A DNA stretch of 64,000 nucleotides from Thermogutta terrifontis (GTDB lineage Bacteria > Planctomycetota > Planctomycetia > Pirellulales > Thermoguttaceae), in assembly GCF_002277955.1 (NCBI RefSeq), contig NZ_CP018477.1:2439206-2503205 (forward strand), in the 5' to 3' direction. Of the stretch, positions 27,651 to 37,069 are shown one piece after another (positions within the stretch are counted from its first letter, which is position 1; the number at the start of each line of letters is the position of its first letter). Made by a program: the position numbers and the translations under genes. Under the pieces are notes generated by a model. It ran no database searches. It saw nothing but the letters and a program-made list of their open reading frames with translations, and had not been told where the DNA came from.

Positions 27651-28655
27651 CTATCGTGTCGCACTGCTCGTTTGGGATGTCTGCACGGAACGCTGTTCGA
27701 CCACCGCGAGCCAGCCAATATCTCGCAAATAGCAGCTCCAAGCCAGCTTGTCACGATGTGCCGAAAGGAGCCGGGGCAGAATAGAGACAAGGTCTAGATG
27801 GGCACGAAGGAACGCTCGAAACGGGATCGCGGATCGTCCCAAGGCCGCCCGTGCCGCATTCCGAGGCATTTCCCAGCTGATATATTTCAGAAATCCGCCG
27901 ATACGGCTTTTCCATTTCCACCGGGCTGCGTAGATTATGCGATTTCGGGCAATCCACCTGGCCCGGCGGAGGAACGCCTGGCGATTTGTGGTTGCTGACC
28001 CGCCGAAATGGCCCACCCGAGCCCGCGTGCAAATGCCCACCTTGTATCCCGCCGACGAAATGCGCCGGCAAAGGTCATAGTCTTCGTAATAACTGCCATA
28101 AATGGGATCGAATGGCCCCGCCTTTTTGAGGGCTTCCGTGCGCACGACCATCGCGGCGGCCGTGATCTCGGGAACCTCGATAAATGCCGGAAGATCATCG
28201 ACACTAACCTTGAGTCCCTCTCGCACCCTTGCATTTAGGGCAGGGTCGGCTCGCGAGCAGGTCAGAAAGGCCTCGTCCCAGGCCGTGCCGTCGTAGTTCT
28301 CGATAAGTGGGATTACAGCCCCGATATGCTCATCCTGTTTCATCACATCCAGGCAGGCCGACAGCCAATCTTCGCGGGAAACGGTGTCTTGGTTCAGGAA
28401 ACAGATATACTCGCTGTCCATTCCGCCGTTGATGAGTGCGAAATTGTTGGCCTCGGAGAAGGGCATCGTCCATGGCGTTGCGATCGTCGAAAGATCTTCT
28501 GTGGCGTTCACAAGCTCAAGTAACTTTTCATTTCCGCCGTTATCGACAATCATTATCTTCGAATCTGCCGACGACACAACTTCTAGCGACTCAAGACAAC
28601 ACTTGAGCCAGGGGTCACCCTGATGTGCAGCTACTATTACAGTTATCTCGTCCAT
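27651..28655 (-). CDS. GT2 glycosyltransferase (rhamnosyltransferase-like)
   Basis: A 334-residue GT2 enzyme resembling WbbL-type rhamnosyltransferases. Motifs: EITVIVAAHQGDPWLKCCLESL, KIMIVDNGGNEKLLEL, NNFALINGGMDSEYICFLNQDT (the NQD variant of DxD near residue 93), AMVVRTEALKKAGPFDPIYG and YYEDYDLCRRISSAGYKVG near residue 190. The C-terminal part is basic and may sit on the membrane (ARWIARNRIIYAARWKWKSR). It abuts the sulfotransferase stop-start region with no gap. Donor unknown, though the NQD motif is common in rhamnosyltransferases. Confidence 0.9.
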   Translation of the reverse strand: MDEITVIVAAHQGDPWLKCCLESLEVVSSADSKIMIVDNGGNEKLLELVNATEDLSTIATPWTMPFSEANNFALINGGMDSEYICFLNQDTVSREDWLSACLDVMKQDEHIGAVIPLIENYDGTAWDEAFLTCSRADPALNARVREGLKVSVDDLPAFIEVPEITAAAMVVRTEALKKAGPFDPIYGSYYEDYDLCRRISSAGYKVGICTRARVGHFGGSATTNRQAFLRRARWIARNRIIYAARWKWKSRIGGFLKYISWEMPRNAARAALGRSAIPFRAFLRAHLDLVSILPRLLSAHRDKLAWSCYLRDIGWLAVVEQRSVQTSQTSSATR

Positions 28656-29465
28656 TCAGTTTTTCGCTTTCGGCATGACAAGATTACTGAGTTCTAGGTT
28701 TTGCTGGTTGAGCAAGTCTGCTACATCCGCAAAATTCTCAACACATTCGGCTAGAGTGCGAGGGTTTTGTTTTCTCAAGCGAGAATTGACTCTAACCGGC
28801 CGAACACCGAGAAATGGGAATATTGACTCCTCTAGAGCGAGTTGGGGATTTGCCGCAAGTGCTTCGTAAGATAAGGATACACTATTTCGCCATAATTCGG
28901 GACAGTTAACCGCCTCCATATACCTGCTTTTCACCGCGGTACACCATTCGATGAACTCCTCACGATCTACTCGACACTTTGTGGTGTGCACAGCCGTCTG
29001 TGTCGTCCCGACCCACTTCCCGGTTTGCTTTGCCAACTTCCACGAGACGTATTGTTCTGCCAGGCTGCGGCGGTAGAGTAGTATATAGCGGAAATCCGGA
29101 AGCTGCTCAACCAAGTAAGATAACGGGATGCTGTGCATTCTAAAATGGAGAAGATGAGTCTGAGCCCCCCGACATTTGCCCGGTTGAGCCAGCAGGCTTC
29201 GTTTGATATGCTTTATCACTGCCGTTTTTCTCCGAAAATGGAGCCGAATCCCTTCGGGATTGTATGGATTTAAAATTTCGCCGGCCACCGAGATATCCGG
29301 ATGACTGCGAAGTAAATCAGCCAAGAAATTGGTTCCAGTTCTGGCCTCCCCAATTATTAAGAACGGAACCTCAGCTGGACATGAAACGCAGCTCGTTGAG
29401 TAAATCCTGATCCGATGAATAATTCGTTTGGCGGATCTTCGCAGATATTGATAGAGATTAGTCAT
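28656..29465 (-). CDS. Sulfotransferase
   Basis: A 269-residue PAPS-dependent sulfotransferase. The 5'-phosphosulfate loop is FLIIGEARTGTNFLADLLRSH near residues 36-56, followed by VAGEILNPYN; the 3'-phosphate-binding region is YILLYRRSLAEQYVSWKLAK near residue 128. LSYEALAANPQLALEES near residue 198 matches the usual C-terminal segment. It would transfer sulfate to a sugar hydroxyl. It overlaps the GT4 gene upstream by 8 bp and is contiguous with the GT2 gene downstream. It is the first of two unrelated-looking sulfotransferases in the block. Confidence 0.88.
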   Translation of the reverse strand: MTNLYQYLRRSAKRIIHRIRIYSTSCVSCPAEVPFLIIGEARTGTNFLADLLRSHPDISVAGEILNPYNPEGIRLHFRRKTAVIKHIKRSLLAQPGKCRGAQTHLLHFRMHSIPLSYLVEQLPDFRYILLYRRSLAEQYVSWKLAKQTGKWVGTTQTAVHTTKCRVDREEFIEWCTAVKSRYMEAVNCPELWRNSVSLSYEALAANPQLALEESIFPFLGVRPVRVNSRLRKQNPRTLAECVENFADVADLLNQQNLELSNLVMPKAKN

Positions 29466-30648
29466 TTTTGCCGAGGTTTCGGATATGGCTTACCAACTCA
29501 ACGATTGCTTTGCGGTAACTTTGGCTTCCAAATAGGCGGCGAATTAACTCCGCCCGCCTATGGATGCTTCCTGATGAAGGGCGCACAAGTAAATCCCTGA
29601 CCGTCCACGCAATTTGACTAGTATCCCCAAACTCCACCAAAAAGCCGGTTTCGCCGTGCTGGATCGTCTCCCCCAGGCCGCCCACCCGCGTGGCCACCAC
29701 CGGCGTTCCTACGGCCATGGCTTCAATGGCCGTTCGGCCGAACGGCTCAGCACGGCTCGGGATACAGATGACATCACACGCCCGGTAAAACACGGCCATA
29801 TCGGGCACAGTGCCGAGAAATACGACGTGTTCATTCAAATGATTGGCTGCCACCAGGTCCAACAGTTTTTGGCGGTAAGCAGGATCGCCGTCCCCAGTGA
29901 TCGCCGCCAAGACCGAGGGCACGGACGCGACCACTCCCGGTAATGCTTCCAGAAAGAATTCGTGGCCCTTCACGGGTCGCAAGGTTCCCGGCACGCCCAC
30001 GATAGGTCGCTCGATCGGCAAGCCGAGTTGGCGGCGGGCTTCCTCGCGAGTCAGGGTAAGTTCGAAGAACCGGTCTTCCACGGCATTGGGAATAAGTACC
30101 GTCTTGCCCGCGCAGCTCGATCCGAGCACGTTCTCCCACACAGCCCGGGAGATGACCACAACCCGGTCGGCCAGGGATTCGAGGCACCACCGCACCGCTT
30201 TGCGTCCGCCCGGCCAGGGGTCGTGCATCTCGCCGCCGACGTCGTCAAACAGTTCACGGATATGCCAAATGCAGGGCACGCGACACCACTTGGCGGCCAA
30301 CGCCCCGGAAAGGCCCGTCAATGTGTTGACGTACACCAGAGCCGGACGCAACCGCCGCAGGCGTTGTGCGATTTGCCGGGCCGCCTGCCAATCGCGTATC
30401 CAGCGACGAAGACGACGGTGCTTTGGCCCGCCGGCCAGCCATTGACCGTGGGGCAGGATCTCAGTCGTGCAACCGCGGGCCTCATAGTCCGAGCGCATGG
30501 AGCCGTCCTGGGCAAAGATGACGTGCACCTGCGCCCCCAATTCTTGTAGGGCCTCAACCACCATCAGCCCGCTGGTCGGCGAGCCGGATGGCTTCGCGGT
30601 GGGTTGGAGAAATACGGCGGAAAAAGGCGTACCCACTTCAGACTGCAC
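29458..30648 (-). CDS. GT4 glycosyltransferase
   Basis: A 396-residue GT4 enzyme with AVFLQPTAKPSGSPTSGLMV at the N-terminus, ALVYVNTLTGLSGALAAKWC and IWHIRELFDDVGG in the acceptor half. The donor half has IVGVPGTLRPVKGHEFFLEA near residue 230 and IPSRAEPFGRTAIEAMAVGTPVV near residue 310 with both conserved glutamates. It overlaps the pyruvyl transferase gene by 11 bp and the sulfotransferase gene by 8 bp, so the three are almost certainly co-translated. Its base composition is GC-rich compared with the AT-rich genes to its left. Confidence 0.92.
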   Translation of the reverse strand: MQSEVGTPFSAVFLQPTAKPSGSPTSGLMVVEALQELGAQVHVIFAQDGSMRSDYEARGCTTEILPHGQWLAGGPKHRRLRRWIRDWQAARQIAQRLRRLRPALVYVNTLTGLSGALAAKWCRVPCIWHIRELFDDVGGEMHDPWPGGRKAVRWCLESLADRVVVISRAVWENVLGSSCAGKTVLIPNAVEDRFFELTLTREEARRQLGLPIERPIVGVPGTLRPVKGHEFFLEALPGVVASVPSVLAAITGDGDPAYRQKLLDLVAANHLNEHVVFLGTVPDMAVFYRACDVICIPSRAEPFGRTAIEAMAVGTPVVATRVGGLGETIQHGETGFLVEFGDTSQIAWTVRDLLVRPSSGSIHRRAELIRRLFGSQSYRKAIVELVSHIRNLGKND

Positions 30649-31795
30649 TTGTGGGCCTCACCAAGGATTGTACTGGAGCGAGGACCTCATCCACTGCGGA
30701 CCACATTGCGTCGATCTCTTGCCGAATCCGATCGTTAGCCTCCCGGATTCGGTCGATTATGGTTGATCGCGTTGGCTCTTTGAGAATTTGTCCCATGATA
30801 GCTGTAAGTCCGTTCTGATCGCCAGCCTGAACGGCTGCCTCCGGGCAACCATGTTCGCGCATCAACTGGTCGTACTTGTGGCTCCAGCCCACGGCCAACG
30901 CGGGGACGTTTTGCGATAAAGCCCCGACCAAGGCGTGAAAACGGGAGCTGATCACCGCGTAGGCCGTTCCCAGAATCCCTTTCAGCCGCAGCGGGCAACT
31001 CTCTTCCACCACATCGATTTGAAAGCCGCAGGCATTTTGAATGGGTCCCACCAATGCCCGGTCTTCTGGTGTATGGATGAGGAGACTGGCGTTGAGGTCG
31101 TGGTTGATGACGCCTTTGATTGCTTCCGCGAGAAATGGAATATACCGTTCGGCCAGGCTGCGATCGGTTTTATCGAGCATTCGCATATTGGGCACGACAA
31201 ACACTGTGCCGTTCCTTGGCTGAAATCCCTCGGGCAAAATGCCCTGTACAAGCGGCGTAAAATCGGGTGCTATCTTGATATTGGCCCGCTCCCCCACGAC
31301 ATCCACCAGATGGCGGTACGACTCTTCTTCCCGGGCGAAAACAAGATCGCAGTTCTCGACCAACTCCCGACAGGCCGTTCGAATAGCTGGCGTTGTGAAG
31401 GGGCCAAAGGCCTGCGGGAGGAGGATGATCTTCTTACCTTGTCTTTTCCATCGTCGGCAATTTCGGGCCATCAGCTGGGTAGGCCGAGGACCGTGTTGGT
31501 CGCCAAAGGCAAATCCAGAGGCATCGATGACGGCAGCGATGTTTTCCTCGGCGGCCAGCCCGTATTTTTTTCGGAACGAGCGATGGGCCAGCGAGGCAAC
31601 CAGCTTGGATCGACCAAAGCGTTTTTCCGCGAGGAGCGTCCACAGGCCGTATTTTGCCCGATCGCGAAACGGGCCAAATTGGGCTGGGACGACGAACTCG
31701 GGCGGGTTGGGCTTTGCCCGAAAGTGCTGAAGCACGGCGATCGCCATGAGTTCAGCCCCTTTATTGTGTGTTCCCGTACCGTGGAGGAGGATCAT
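30638..31795 (-). CDS. Polysaccharide pyruvyl transferase family protein
   Basis: A 385-residue member of the WcaK/CsaB/AmsJ family, which transfers pyruvate from phosphoenolpyruvate to a sugar as a ketal, giving the polymer negative charge. Seen: MILLHGTGTHNKGAELMAIA at the N-terminus (the family's G-x-N-x-G-x-E start), IIDASGFAFGDQHG, KIILLPQAFGPFTTP, FAREEESYRHL, IHTPEDRALV and the C-terminal VISSRFHALVGALSQNVPAL with the conserved SRFH near residue 295. It shares a 4-bp overlap with the nitroreductase gene, a pairing also found in other capsule loci. The acceptor sugar is unknown. Confidence 0.9.
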   Translation of the reverse strand: MILLHGTGTHNKGAELMAIAVLQHFRAKPNPPEFVVPAQFGPFRDRAKYGLWTLLAEKRFGRSKLVASLAHRSFRKKYGLAAEENIAAVIDASGFAFGDQHGPRPTQLMARNCRRWKRQGKKIILLPQAFGPFTTPAIRTACRELVENCDLVFAREEESYRHLVDVVGERANIKIAPDFTPLVQGILPEGFQPRNGTVFVVPNMRMLDKTDRSLAERYIPFLAEAIKGVINHDLNASLLIHTPEDRALVGPIQNACGFQIDVVEESCPLRLKGILGTAYAVISSRFHALVGALSQNVPALAVGWSHKYDQLMREHGCPEAAVQAGDQNGLTAIMGQILKEPTRSTIIDRIREANDRIRQEIDAMWSAVDEVLAPVQSLVRPTSAV

Positions 31796-32811
31796 TCTTG
31801 CTCGAAGTTGTAAGTCCGGAAAAGTTTGAGCGGTTTCTTCACGGACCTGGGAACCATACCTTCAGGGTCCGGCCAGCCTAATGCGATAAGCATCACGGGG
31901 CGTTCGTCGGGCTCCAGCTTCAAAAGCTCGGCCATTTTCTTTTCTCGTTCCGGAATATCCGGCCAGTTGATGCAGCAGGAACTCAAGCCGAGCGTTTCCA
32001 ATGCCAGGATAAAGCTCATCGCTGCCAGCGCGGAATCAATATAGATGAGGTGGCGGTCACGGGCGTCAAAAAAATTCCGCAACTGTCCCACGATCACCAC
32101 AATAACAGGGATCTGATGTTCATAACCAATGACTCCGTAAGGGATTGACGCCACCTGGCGAACCAATTCCGGATCGTCAAAAATGCGGAAGACGAAGGGC
32201 TGTCGATTGCACGCACTGGGTGACTGGGCAGCAACTTCTAACGCTTTGTCGATGAGCTCCCGGGGTACGGGCTTGGGCAGGAACCACCGCACCGATCGCC
32301 GCCTGTGTGCAAGTGCAGCGAGCGCTCCATACGATACCGGTGGCGGTTGGGATAAATCTCTACGATAGGGAATGAGCGGCTCGTCGCAAATCCGCGGGGG
32401 AGCGGGCAAACGCCGGAAGCGTTCCCGAAGCGGGTCAATCTTAGGATGACTGCCAGTGACCGCGAAATACTCGGCGAGTACGTCATGGGTCCACTGCAGT
32501 TGCTCTGCGGGAAGACCATGCTTGCCGTTTTGGGCCGCTTTAAGGGCCGCTTCGTATGCTTTCACTGTTTCTTCAATGTAATCGAGAGCGAAGACATCGC
32601 GTCTCGGCCGCATAATGAGGCCTTTTTCCAGCCGGTGGGTGTTGCGACGGAGGAGAACAAACCCTGGACTACCTATTGTTGCTTTATAGATCGCAATCCC
32701 ATGCGTCGTTGCACTTTTTTCTCTGACCAACAGACGGAGGGGTTCTGCCCTTTGAAGTAAAATTTGCTTGATCCTGGGCAAAGCGCGACGTAATATGCCG
32801 AAAATCCTCAT
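31792..32811 (-). CDS. Nitroreductase family protein
   Basis: A 339-residue protein with a C-terminal FMN-binding nitroreductase domain: LAHRRRSVRWFLPKPVPREL near residue 180, AAQSPSACNRQPFVFRIFD near residue 205, and LETLGLSSCCINWPDIPE near residue 285. The first 150 residues are an extra N-terminal region with a LLRRNTHRLEKGLIMRPRR segment. Nitroreductase genes next to pyruvyl transferases are a recurring arrangement in surface polysaccharide loci, but their reaction there is not established. It overlaps its neighbours by 4 bp on both sides, which ties it firmly to the operon. Confidence 0.87.
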   Translation of the reverse strand: MRIFGILRRALPRIKQILLQRAEPLRLLVREKSATTHGIAIYKATIGSPGFVLLRRNTHRLEKGLIMRPRRDVFALDYIEETVKAYEAALKAAQNGKHGLPAEQLQWTHDVLAEYFAVTGSHPKIDPLRERFRRLPAPPRICDEPLIPYRRDLSQPPPVSYGALAALAHRRRSVRWFLPKPVPRELIDKALEVAAQSPSACNRQPFVFRIFDDPELVRQVASIPYGVIGYEHQIPVIVVIVGQLRNFFDARDRHLIYIDSALAAMSFILALETLGLSSCCINWPDIPEREKKMAELLKLEPDERPVMLIALGWPDPEGMVPRSVKKPLKLFRTYNFEQE

Positions 32812-33782
32812 GACACCGTCGCAAGATCATATCCAGAGAAATATCGGTCAACTACTTTGCTACGCCAGCGCGGAGACAAAAGCGAAAACGCTTGAATGAC
32901 ATGCTTTCGGGAAGCCACACCCAGGCAGAGGGCCTTCAGCCACGCCCTGAAAAACGCTTGCCTCATTCCTGAGAGGAAATAGTAGTCGAGTTCAAGCGGC
33001 AACAGGCGTGCTTCAAGCTTTGCTCGAACGCTCCACGGCACCGCGTATTGCCGCGCCACTTCCCTTTGAAGACGATGAGATCCATACACTTTTCTTTTAA
33101 GTCGCTCAAGACTCTTCGCTCGTGAGCGACTGTTGCTCCGCACAGTTAACTCCACCGTCTCCGCGTCTAAGTACAAACATCTGCCTCGTGCAGCCGTGTG
33201 AAGCAGCAATTCGAGATTTTGGGCTTGATATTCTGGAGTAAATTGTTTATTCGGAAGATAATCCAGGCAGCGTCGTCGATAGCAATAAGCGCCCGCGGGA
33301 ATGAACATACCATATCGGAGCAAGTTGTAAAGCAGGTTGCTTGAGTCCTTTAACCGAGGACTAAGTTTCGGACGAAGCAATGGTTGGAAGTTCTCATCAC
33401 ACCTTCTGTGCTCAGCGTAGACCAAATCAACAGTGGGATTGTCCTCAAAAGCCTTCACAAAAGCGTGCACTGCCCCTGGCAACAACATATCATCCGCATC
33501 CACGGGAAGGATAAGATCTCCTGTGGCAAATCGCAAGCCGTGGTTCATCGCGACGTGAGGTCCTCGATTCTCTTGACGTAACGTTATAAAGAGCTCGGCC
33601 GCGAAGTTGACCCGCGTCACCCAATACTGGATAAACTCCAGACTACCATCTGTGGACCCATCGTCGACAAAGACAATTTGAAGGGGTGTGTAATCTTGAA
33701 GTACGAGCCCCTCTAAATACCGTTTGAGGTACTTGCGTGCGTTAAACCCTGCAGTCAAGACAGTTACAAGGAACGAAGGCAT
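32808..33782 (-). CDS. GT2 glycosyltransferase
   Basis: A 324-residue GT2 enzyme: FLVTVLTAGFNARKYLKRYL, LQIVFVDDGSTDGSLEFI, NHGLRFATGDLILPVDADDMLLPG (DxD near residue 97), and AYCYRRRCLDYLP. The C-terminal quarter is basic, with RAKLEARLLPLELDYYFLSG, suggesting peripheral membrane contact. It overlaps the nitroreductase start by 4 bp and follows the methyltransferase-like gene by 20 bp. Donor unknown. Confidence 0.9.
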   Translation of the reverse strand: MPSFLVTVLTAGFNARKYLKRYLEGLVLQDYTPLQIVFVDDGSTDGSLEFIQYWVTRVNFAAELFITLRQENRGPHVAMNHGLRFATGDLILPVDADDMLLPGAVHAFVKAFEDNPTVDLVYAEHRRCDENFQPLLRPKLSPRLKDSSNLLYNLLRYGMFIPAGAYCYRRRCLDYLPNKQFTPEYQAQNLELLLHTAARGRCLYLDAETVELTVRSNSRSRAKSLERLKRKVYGSHRLQREVARQYAVPWSVRAKLEARLLPLELDYYFLSGMRQAFFRAWLKALCLGVASRKHVIQAFSLLSPRWRSKVVDRYFSGYDLATVS

Positions 33783-33802
33783 ATTGTGAGTCCGGCGATA
33801 TT

Positions 33803-34549
33803 CTAACGCCCGGTAAATCGTCCTATTATTACGCCATGCGGTACAAAGTACAGTCTAGCGCTTCGAATCAATCGTCGGTTGCGCCAGACGTAAACACATT
33901 CCCTTTCGTGGCGTCGGAAGCCGTCATCCAAAACAAACACGCCGTTGTGTTGCAAAGCAGGCCGTAGGGACGGCGGGGTCTCCACGCGGCCTTGGCCAAA
34001 GGTACGAGGAGGCCCATCAACCAATACCATATCTATTAAACTATCGTGGACGGACTCCAAGAACTCGGGTATGTCAGTGGGGTATTTAAGAATATGTGCA
34101 AAGTCTTGCAAACCAAAACTCGCTAGTATACTCCTGGTCTGGTGCGCATATTGATCACTGTGTTCAAACGCAACAACCCTAAAGGGGGCCTGGGCGGATC
34201 GAGCGTAATTTGCAAACACCACTGTGCTTAAGCCGGATCCGAATTCACAAATGGTCTTGGGTGTATATTGCCGACAGAGCCTGGAAAGCAGCGCCAACGT
34301 TTCGCGCGGAAGACTGTAAACGGTTTCCATTTCGAGAAGCCGCGCTATTTCAGTATCGATCGAGACATTTTTGCCAGGTAGCGAGGCACGGGTCCTATCA
34401 CAAAAGCGGTTGACGACTGGTTCACCCAACACTGTGGTAACTACAGTCAGCGTGGTCAAGCTAACGCTGACACGAACCCCCTTTTGCAGAAGCGTACAAA
34501 CGGCGCGGTGTAAATGCCTGCTAATTCGTTCAATCGTTAGTGCGTTCAT
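33803..34549 (-). CDS. Class I methyltransferase-like protein
   Basis: A 248-residue protein with a Rossmann methyltransferase core in its second half: TICEFGSGLSTVVFANYARS near residue 98 (motif I), VVAFEHSDQYAHQT (the acidic residue of motif II), and LIDMVLVDGPPRTFGQGR near residue 170. This VDGPP variant occurs in class I methyltransferases of the TylF/Methyltransf_24 kind. The N-terminal 90 residues are helical with a hydrophobic stretch (VSLTTLTVVTTVL), possibly a membrane anchor. Likely role: O-methylation of a sugar. It sits between a GT2 and a sulfotransferase gene with 20 and 49 bp gaps. Confidence 0.72.
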   Translation of the reverse strand: MNALTIERISRHLHRAVCTLLQKGVRVSVSLTTLTVVTTVLGEPVVNRFCDRTRASLPGKNVSIDTEIARLLEMETVYSLPRETLALLSRLCRQYTPKTICEFGSGLSTVVFANYARSAQAPFRVVAFEHSDQYAHQTRSILASFGLQDFAHILKYPTDIPEFLESVHDSLIDMVLVDGPPRTFGQGRVETPPSLRPALQHNGVFVLDDGFRRHERECVYVWRNRRLIRSARLYFVPHGVIIGRFTGR

Positions 34550-34598
34550 TACACGTAAGTGCCATTTATCCTAAGGAGCACACTGTCGTAGCGACGGG

Positions 34599-35477
34599 TT
34601 ATGGCGCATAGCCCAAGCGCTTCGCAGTATCGCCGCACAAATTCCACAGGAGCGACCGGTTCTCGGAACATAACTCATTGTATGCAGAGCGAGGATATTT
34701 GGACGCATTATGCTTAACGGAAAGGACGGCTAAACATTGGTCGAGCATGTGCGTTTCGAAAGTCAGTCCTAGGAAAACCCACAGTCGCTGCAGTTGCTGA
34801 TTCGGATCTGCGATAAGGTCCTCGAGACGAACTAAGAGGTACCGCGATTCCGGGATAGTCTGTGCAAAATGAATCGCAAATGTGTTTATTTCTGACCACA
34901 GCCAGCATGCTTTTTCGAATGGGCTCATTCGGGACCATTCGTCCGCAGTTATCTGGAGGCTGGGATATGAATTGGGTTTTGTACCTTGTGAGTCGACCAG
35001 TAACGTTCGGGGCCGGATGCGCCAGCGGTCAAGGCTAGCCGCCTGATACCATCCACGGGCCAGACCTGACGCAACTACCTCGGCGGGATGGCGCACTAAA
35101 TGGATAAACTTACTCCGCGGAAGGGTAGTGCGAATGGCGGGGGCGAAGAACGTGAGCCAGTTGGACGTTTCGGCATAAAGGCGGCCTTTCAAATACGCGC
35201 TCGTTACGAGTTGCGATCGCGCTCGGTAAAGTATTTTAGCAAAACGCGCAAGTGGGATACATTCGTGCGCGTATGCGTCAAGCTCCTCAGCATATAAGTG
35301 TGGACGTGGTTCATGGTATGCGGCGATACGAGTGTCAATTGCGAGTAGTTTTGTGAGTGTTAAAGTTCCACTTCGACCGGTGGAAAGTACGAAGACGGCG
35401 TCTGTTTTTCTGAAAACAAAGGGCGAAATACAACGGATCAGAACCATTTTTAGCGGTCGGGGAATCATATGATACAT
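34599..35477 (-). CDS. Sulfotransferase
   Basis: A 292-residue PAPS-dependent sulfotransferase. The 5'-phosphosulfate loop is AVFVLSTGRSGTLTLTKLLA near residues 28-46, followed by AYHEPRPHLY; the 3'-phosphate region is FIHLVRHPAEVVASGLARGW near residue 123. SRYLLVRLEDLIADPNQQLQ near residue 210 is the usual closing segment. It lies just downstream of the Wzt gene, at the head of the sugar-assembly run, so it could sulfate the completed chain or its precursor. It is not closely similar to the sulfotransferase at 28656-29465. Confidence 0.88.
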   Translation of the reverse strand: MYHMIPRPLKMVLIRCISPFVFRKTDAVFVLSTGRSGTLTLTKLLAIDTRIAAYHEPRPHLYAEELDAYAHECIPLARFAKILYRARSQLVTSAYLKGRLYAETSNWLTFFAPAIRTTLPRSKFIHLVRHPAEVVASGLARGWYQAASLDRWRIRPRTLLVDSQGTKPNSYPSLQITADEWSRMSPFEKACWLWSEINTFAIHFAQTIPESRYLLVRLEDLIADPNQQLQRLWVFLGLTFETHMLDQCLAVLSVKHNASKYPRSAYNELCSENRSLLWNLCGDTAKRLGYAP

Positions 35478-35543
35478 AGCCGTGAACTGTCAACAAATGT
35501 GTACCGATAGTATTGGTGCTGGTAGGCAAGGACACACAGGGAC

Positions 35544-36824
35544 TTAGCCCCTCGGGGAGGCTCGAGCAAGCTCCCAGCGACATTTTGGGATATACAGGGC
35601 CTTTTCGTAATTCACACGGTGAACCTGTCCCATTTCTGGCGCGTCTGCAACTTCGAGGGGAACGTTTGCTACTCGGTCCAGTGCCCTTCCTTCGCTGGAG
35701 ACGTACACGGATAATCTGTATTGTCCCGGGGCCAAGCGGAGTTCTTCAAGGGTTAGTCGGAAGACTGATGCGGGTTTAATTTCCAGGCCTCGGGGCGAAC
35801 TATAGAGGCTAGACCAGGTTACCACCCTTTGGCCCAACAAGGTCAAAATGCGCACATTGAAGTGTGCGTGATTGATCGTTTCTGTTGTCTCTAGCTCTAA
35901 CTCAATGTGCAAGTCGTTTCCAAACCGGTGCACACCCGTAGAGCGATGATTTGCATCCGCCAAACGCAGCTTCTTGATTAGGGGCTTCAGGTGACTAGGT
36001 CGCTGCGCGTGGGAAAGATCAAACTCGCCCTGAGAAGGATAGTTGGCATCAAGGTGGTTTTGAACCGCTAGATCCGCAGGACCGTCAAGCACTACCCTAC
36101 CGCCTCGCAGAAGTATTCCCCGTTCACACAGCGCTTCCACGGCCGCCATGTTGTGGCTGACGAAGAGGACGGTGCGGCCGGAACGGGCGACCTCGTTCAT
36201 CTTGCCCAAACAGCGCTTCTGAAACTCGGCGTCGCCAACAGCGAGCACCTCATCGATGATGAGGATTTCCGGGTCGAGGTGGGCGGCCACGGCAAACGCC
36301 AATCGCACCTGCATGCCGCTGGAGTATCGCTTGACTGGCGTGTCGATGAATTTTTCCACCCCGGCAAAGGACACGATATCGTCGAACTTGCGGCGGATTT
36401 CGGCCTTGGACATGCCCAAGATCGCCCCGTTGAGATACACGTTTTCCCGGCCGGTCAACTCGGGGTGGAAGCCCGTACCGACTTCGAGAAGGCTTCCCAC
36501 CCGACCGCGGATTTCCGCGTAACCGCCGGTGGGCTCGGTGATCCGGCTGAGGATCTTCAAGAGTGTGCTCTTGCCCGCCCCATTTGGCCCGATGATCCCG
36601 AGAACCTCGCCGTGCTTGACCTCAAAGGACACCCCTTTGAGGGCCCAGATTTCGCGTTCGGTGTCCACTTTGTCCTGCCCGTCACCCTGGCCGTTCTTCC
36701 GCCACACGCGGAAGGGGGCGGTGACGAGGTCCTGAAGGGCCTCCCGGAAGGTCTTAATCCCGACACGTTCGCCAAGGAAGAATTTTTTCGTGAGGTTTTC
36801 GACTCGGATGGCAATGTCACTCAT
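35544..36824 (-). CDS. wzt: Polysaccharide ABC exporter ATP-binding protein with C-terminal substrate-binding domain
   Basis: A 426-residue ATPase. Residues 1-245 hold the ABC domain: Walker A GIIGPNGAGKST near residue 77, signature YSSGMQVRLAFAVAAHLDPE, Walker B ILIIDEVLAVGD and H-loop LFVSHNM. This is the KpsT/Wzt/TagH type. From about 270 to 420 is a beta-rich C-terminal domain (RLTLEELRLAPGQYRLSVYV) like that of Wzt proteins which recognise a modified chain end before export. It pairs with the permease upstream (37070-38128). A terminal-modification mechanism is plausible given the methyltransferases in the locus, but no residue here proves it. Confidence 0.92.
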   Translation of the reverse strand: MSDIAIRVENLTKKFFLGERVGIKTFREALQDLVTAPFRVWRKNGQGDGQDKVDTEREIWALKGVSFEVKHGEVLGIIGPNGAGKSTLLKILSRITEPTGGYAEIRGRVGSLLEVGTGFHPELTGRENVYLNGAILGMSKAEIRRKFDDIVSFAGVEKFIDTPVKRYSSGMQVRLAFAVAAHLDPEILIIDEVLAVGDAEFQKRCLGKMNEVARSGRTVLFVSHNMAAVEALCERGILLRGGRVVLDGPADLAVQNHLDANYPSQGEFDLSHAQRPSHLKPLIKKLRLADANHRSTGVHRFGNDLHIELELETTETINHAHFNVRILTLLGQRVVTWSSLYSSPRGLEIKPASVFRLTLEELRLAPGQYRLSVYVSSEGRALDRVANVPLEVADAPEMGQVHRVNYEKALYIPKCRWELARASPRG

Positions 36825-37069
36825 GATGGCAGGTTAGAATCGGGGGAAACTCGCGCCAATAGGGGAGAAGATACGCCGCGGTGGACTGATCATGCGGAGT
36901 CCAAATGCTGGGGAAAGCTTCGTCCGGCGATTTCGCTGTGACGTCTGCGCAGCCTTCGGTCCCGTGGGTTGCGCGGAACCCCTTTCTCCAAAAGTTTTCT
37001 GATCATGTTGTAACTTAGCTTGCACTCAATAGGTCGGCAAACGAAGTAACGTGCGACCTATTTGCGTTC

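Noticed and set aside
30935-31813. Plus-strand open frame of 292 codons
   Set aside because: It is antisense to the pyruvyl transferase gene, which has strong motifs throughout.
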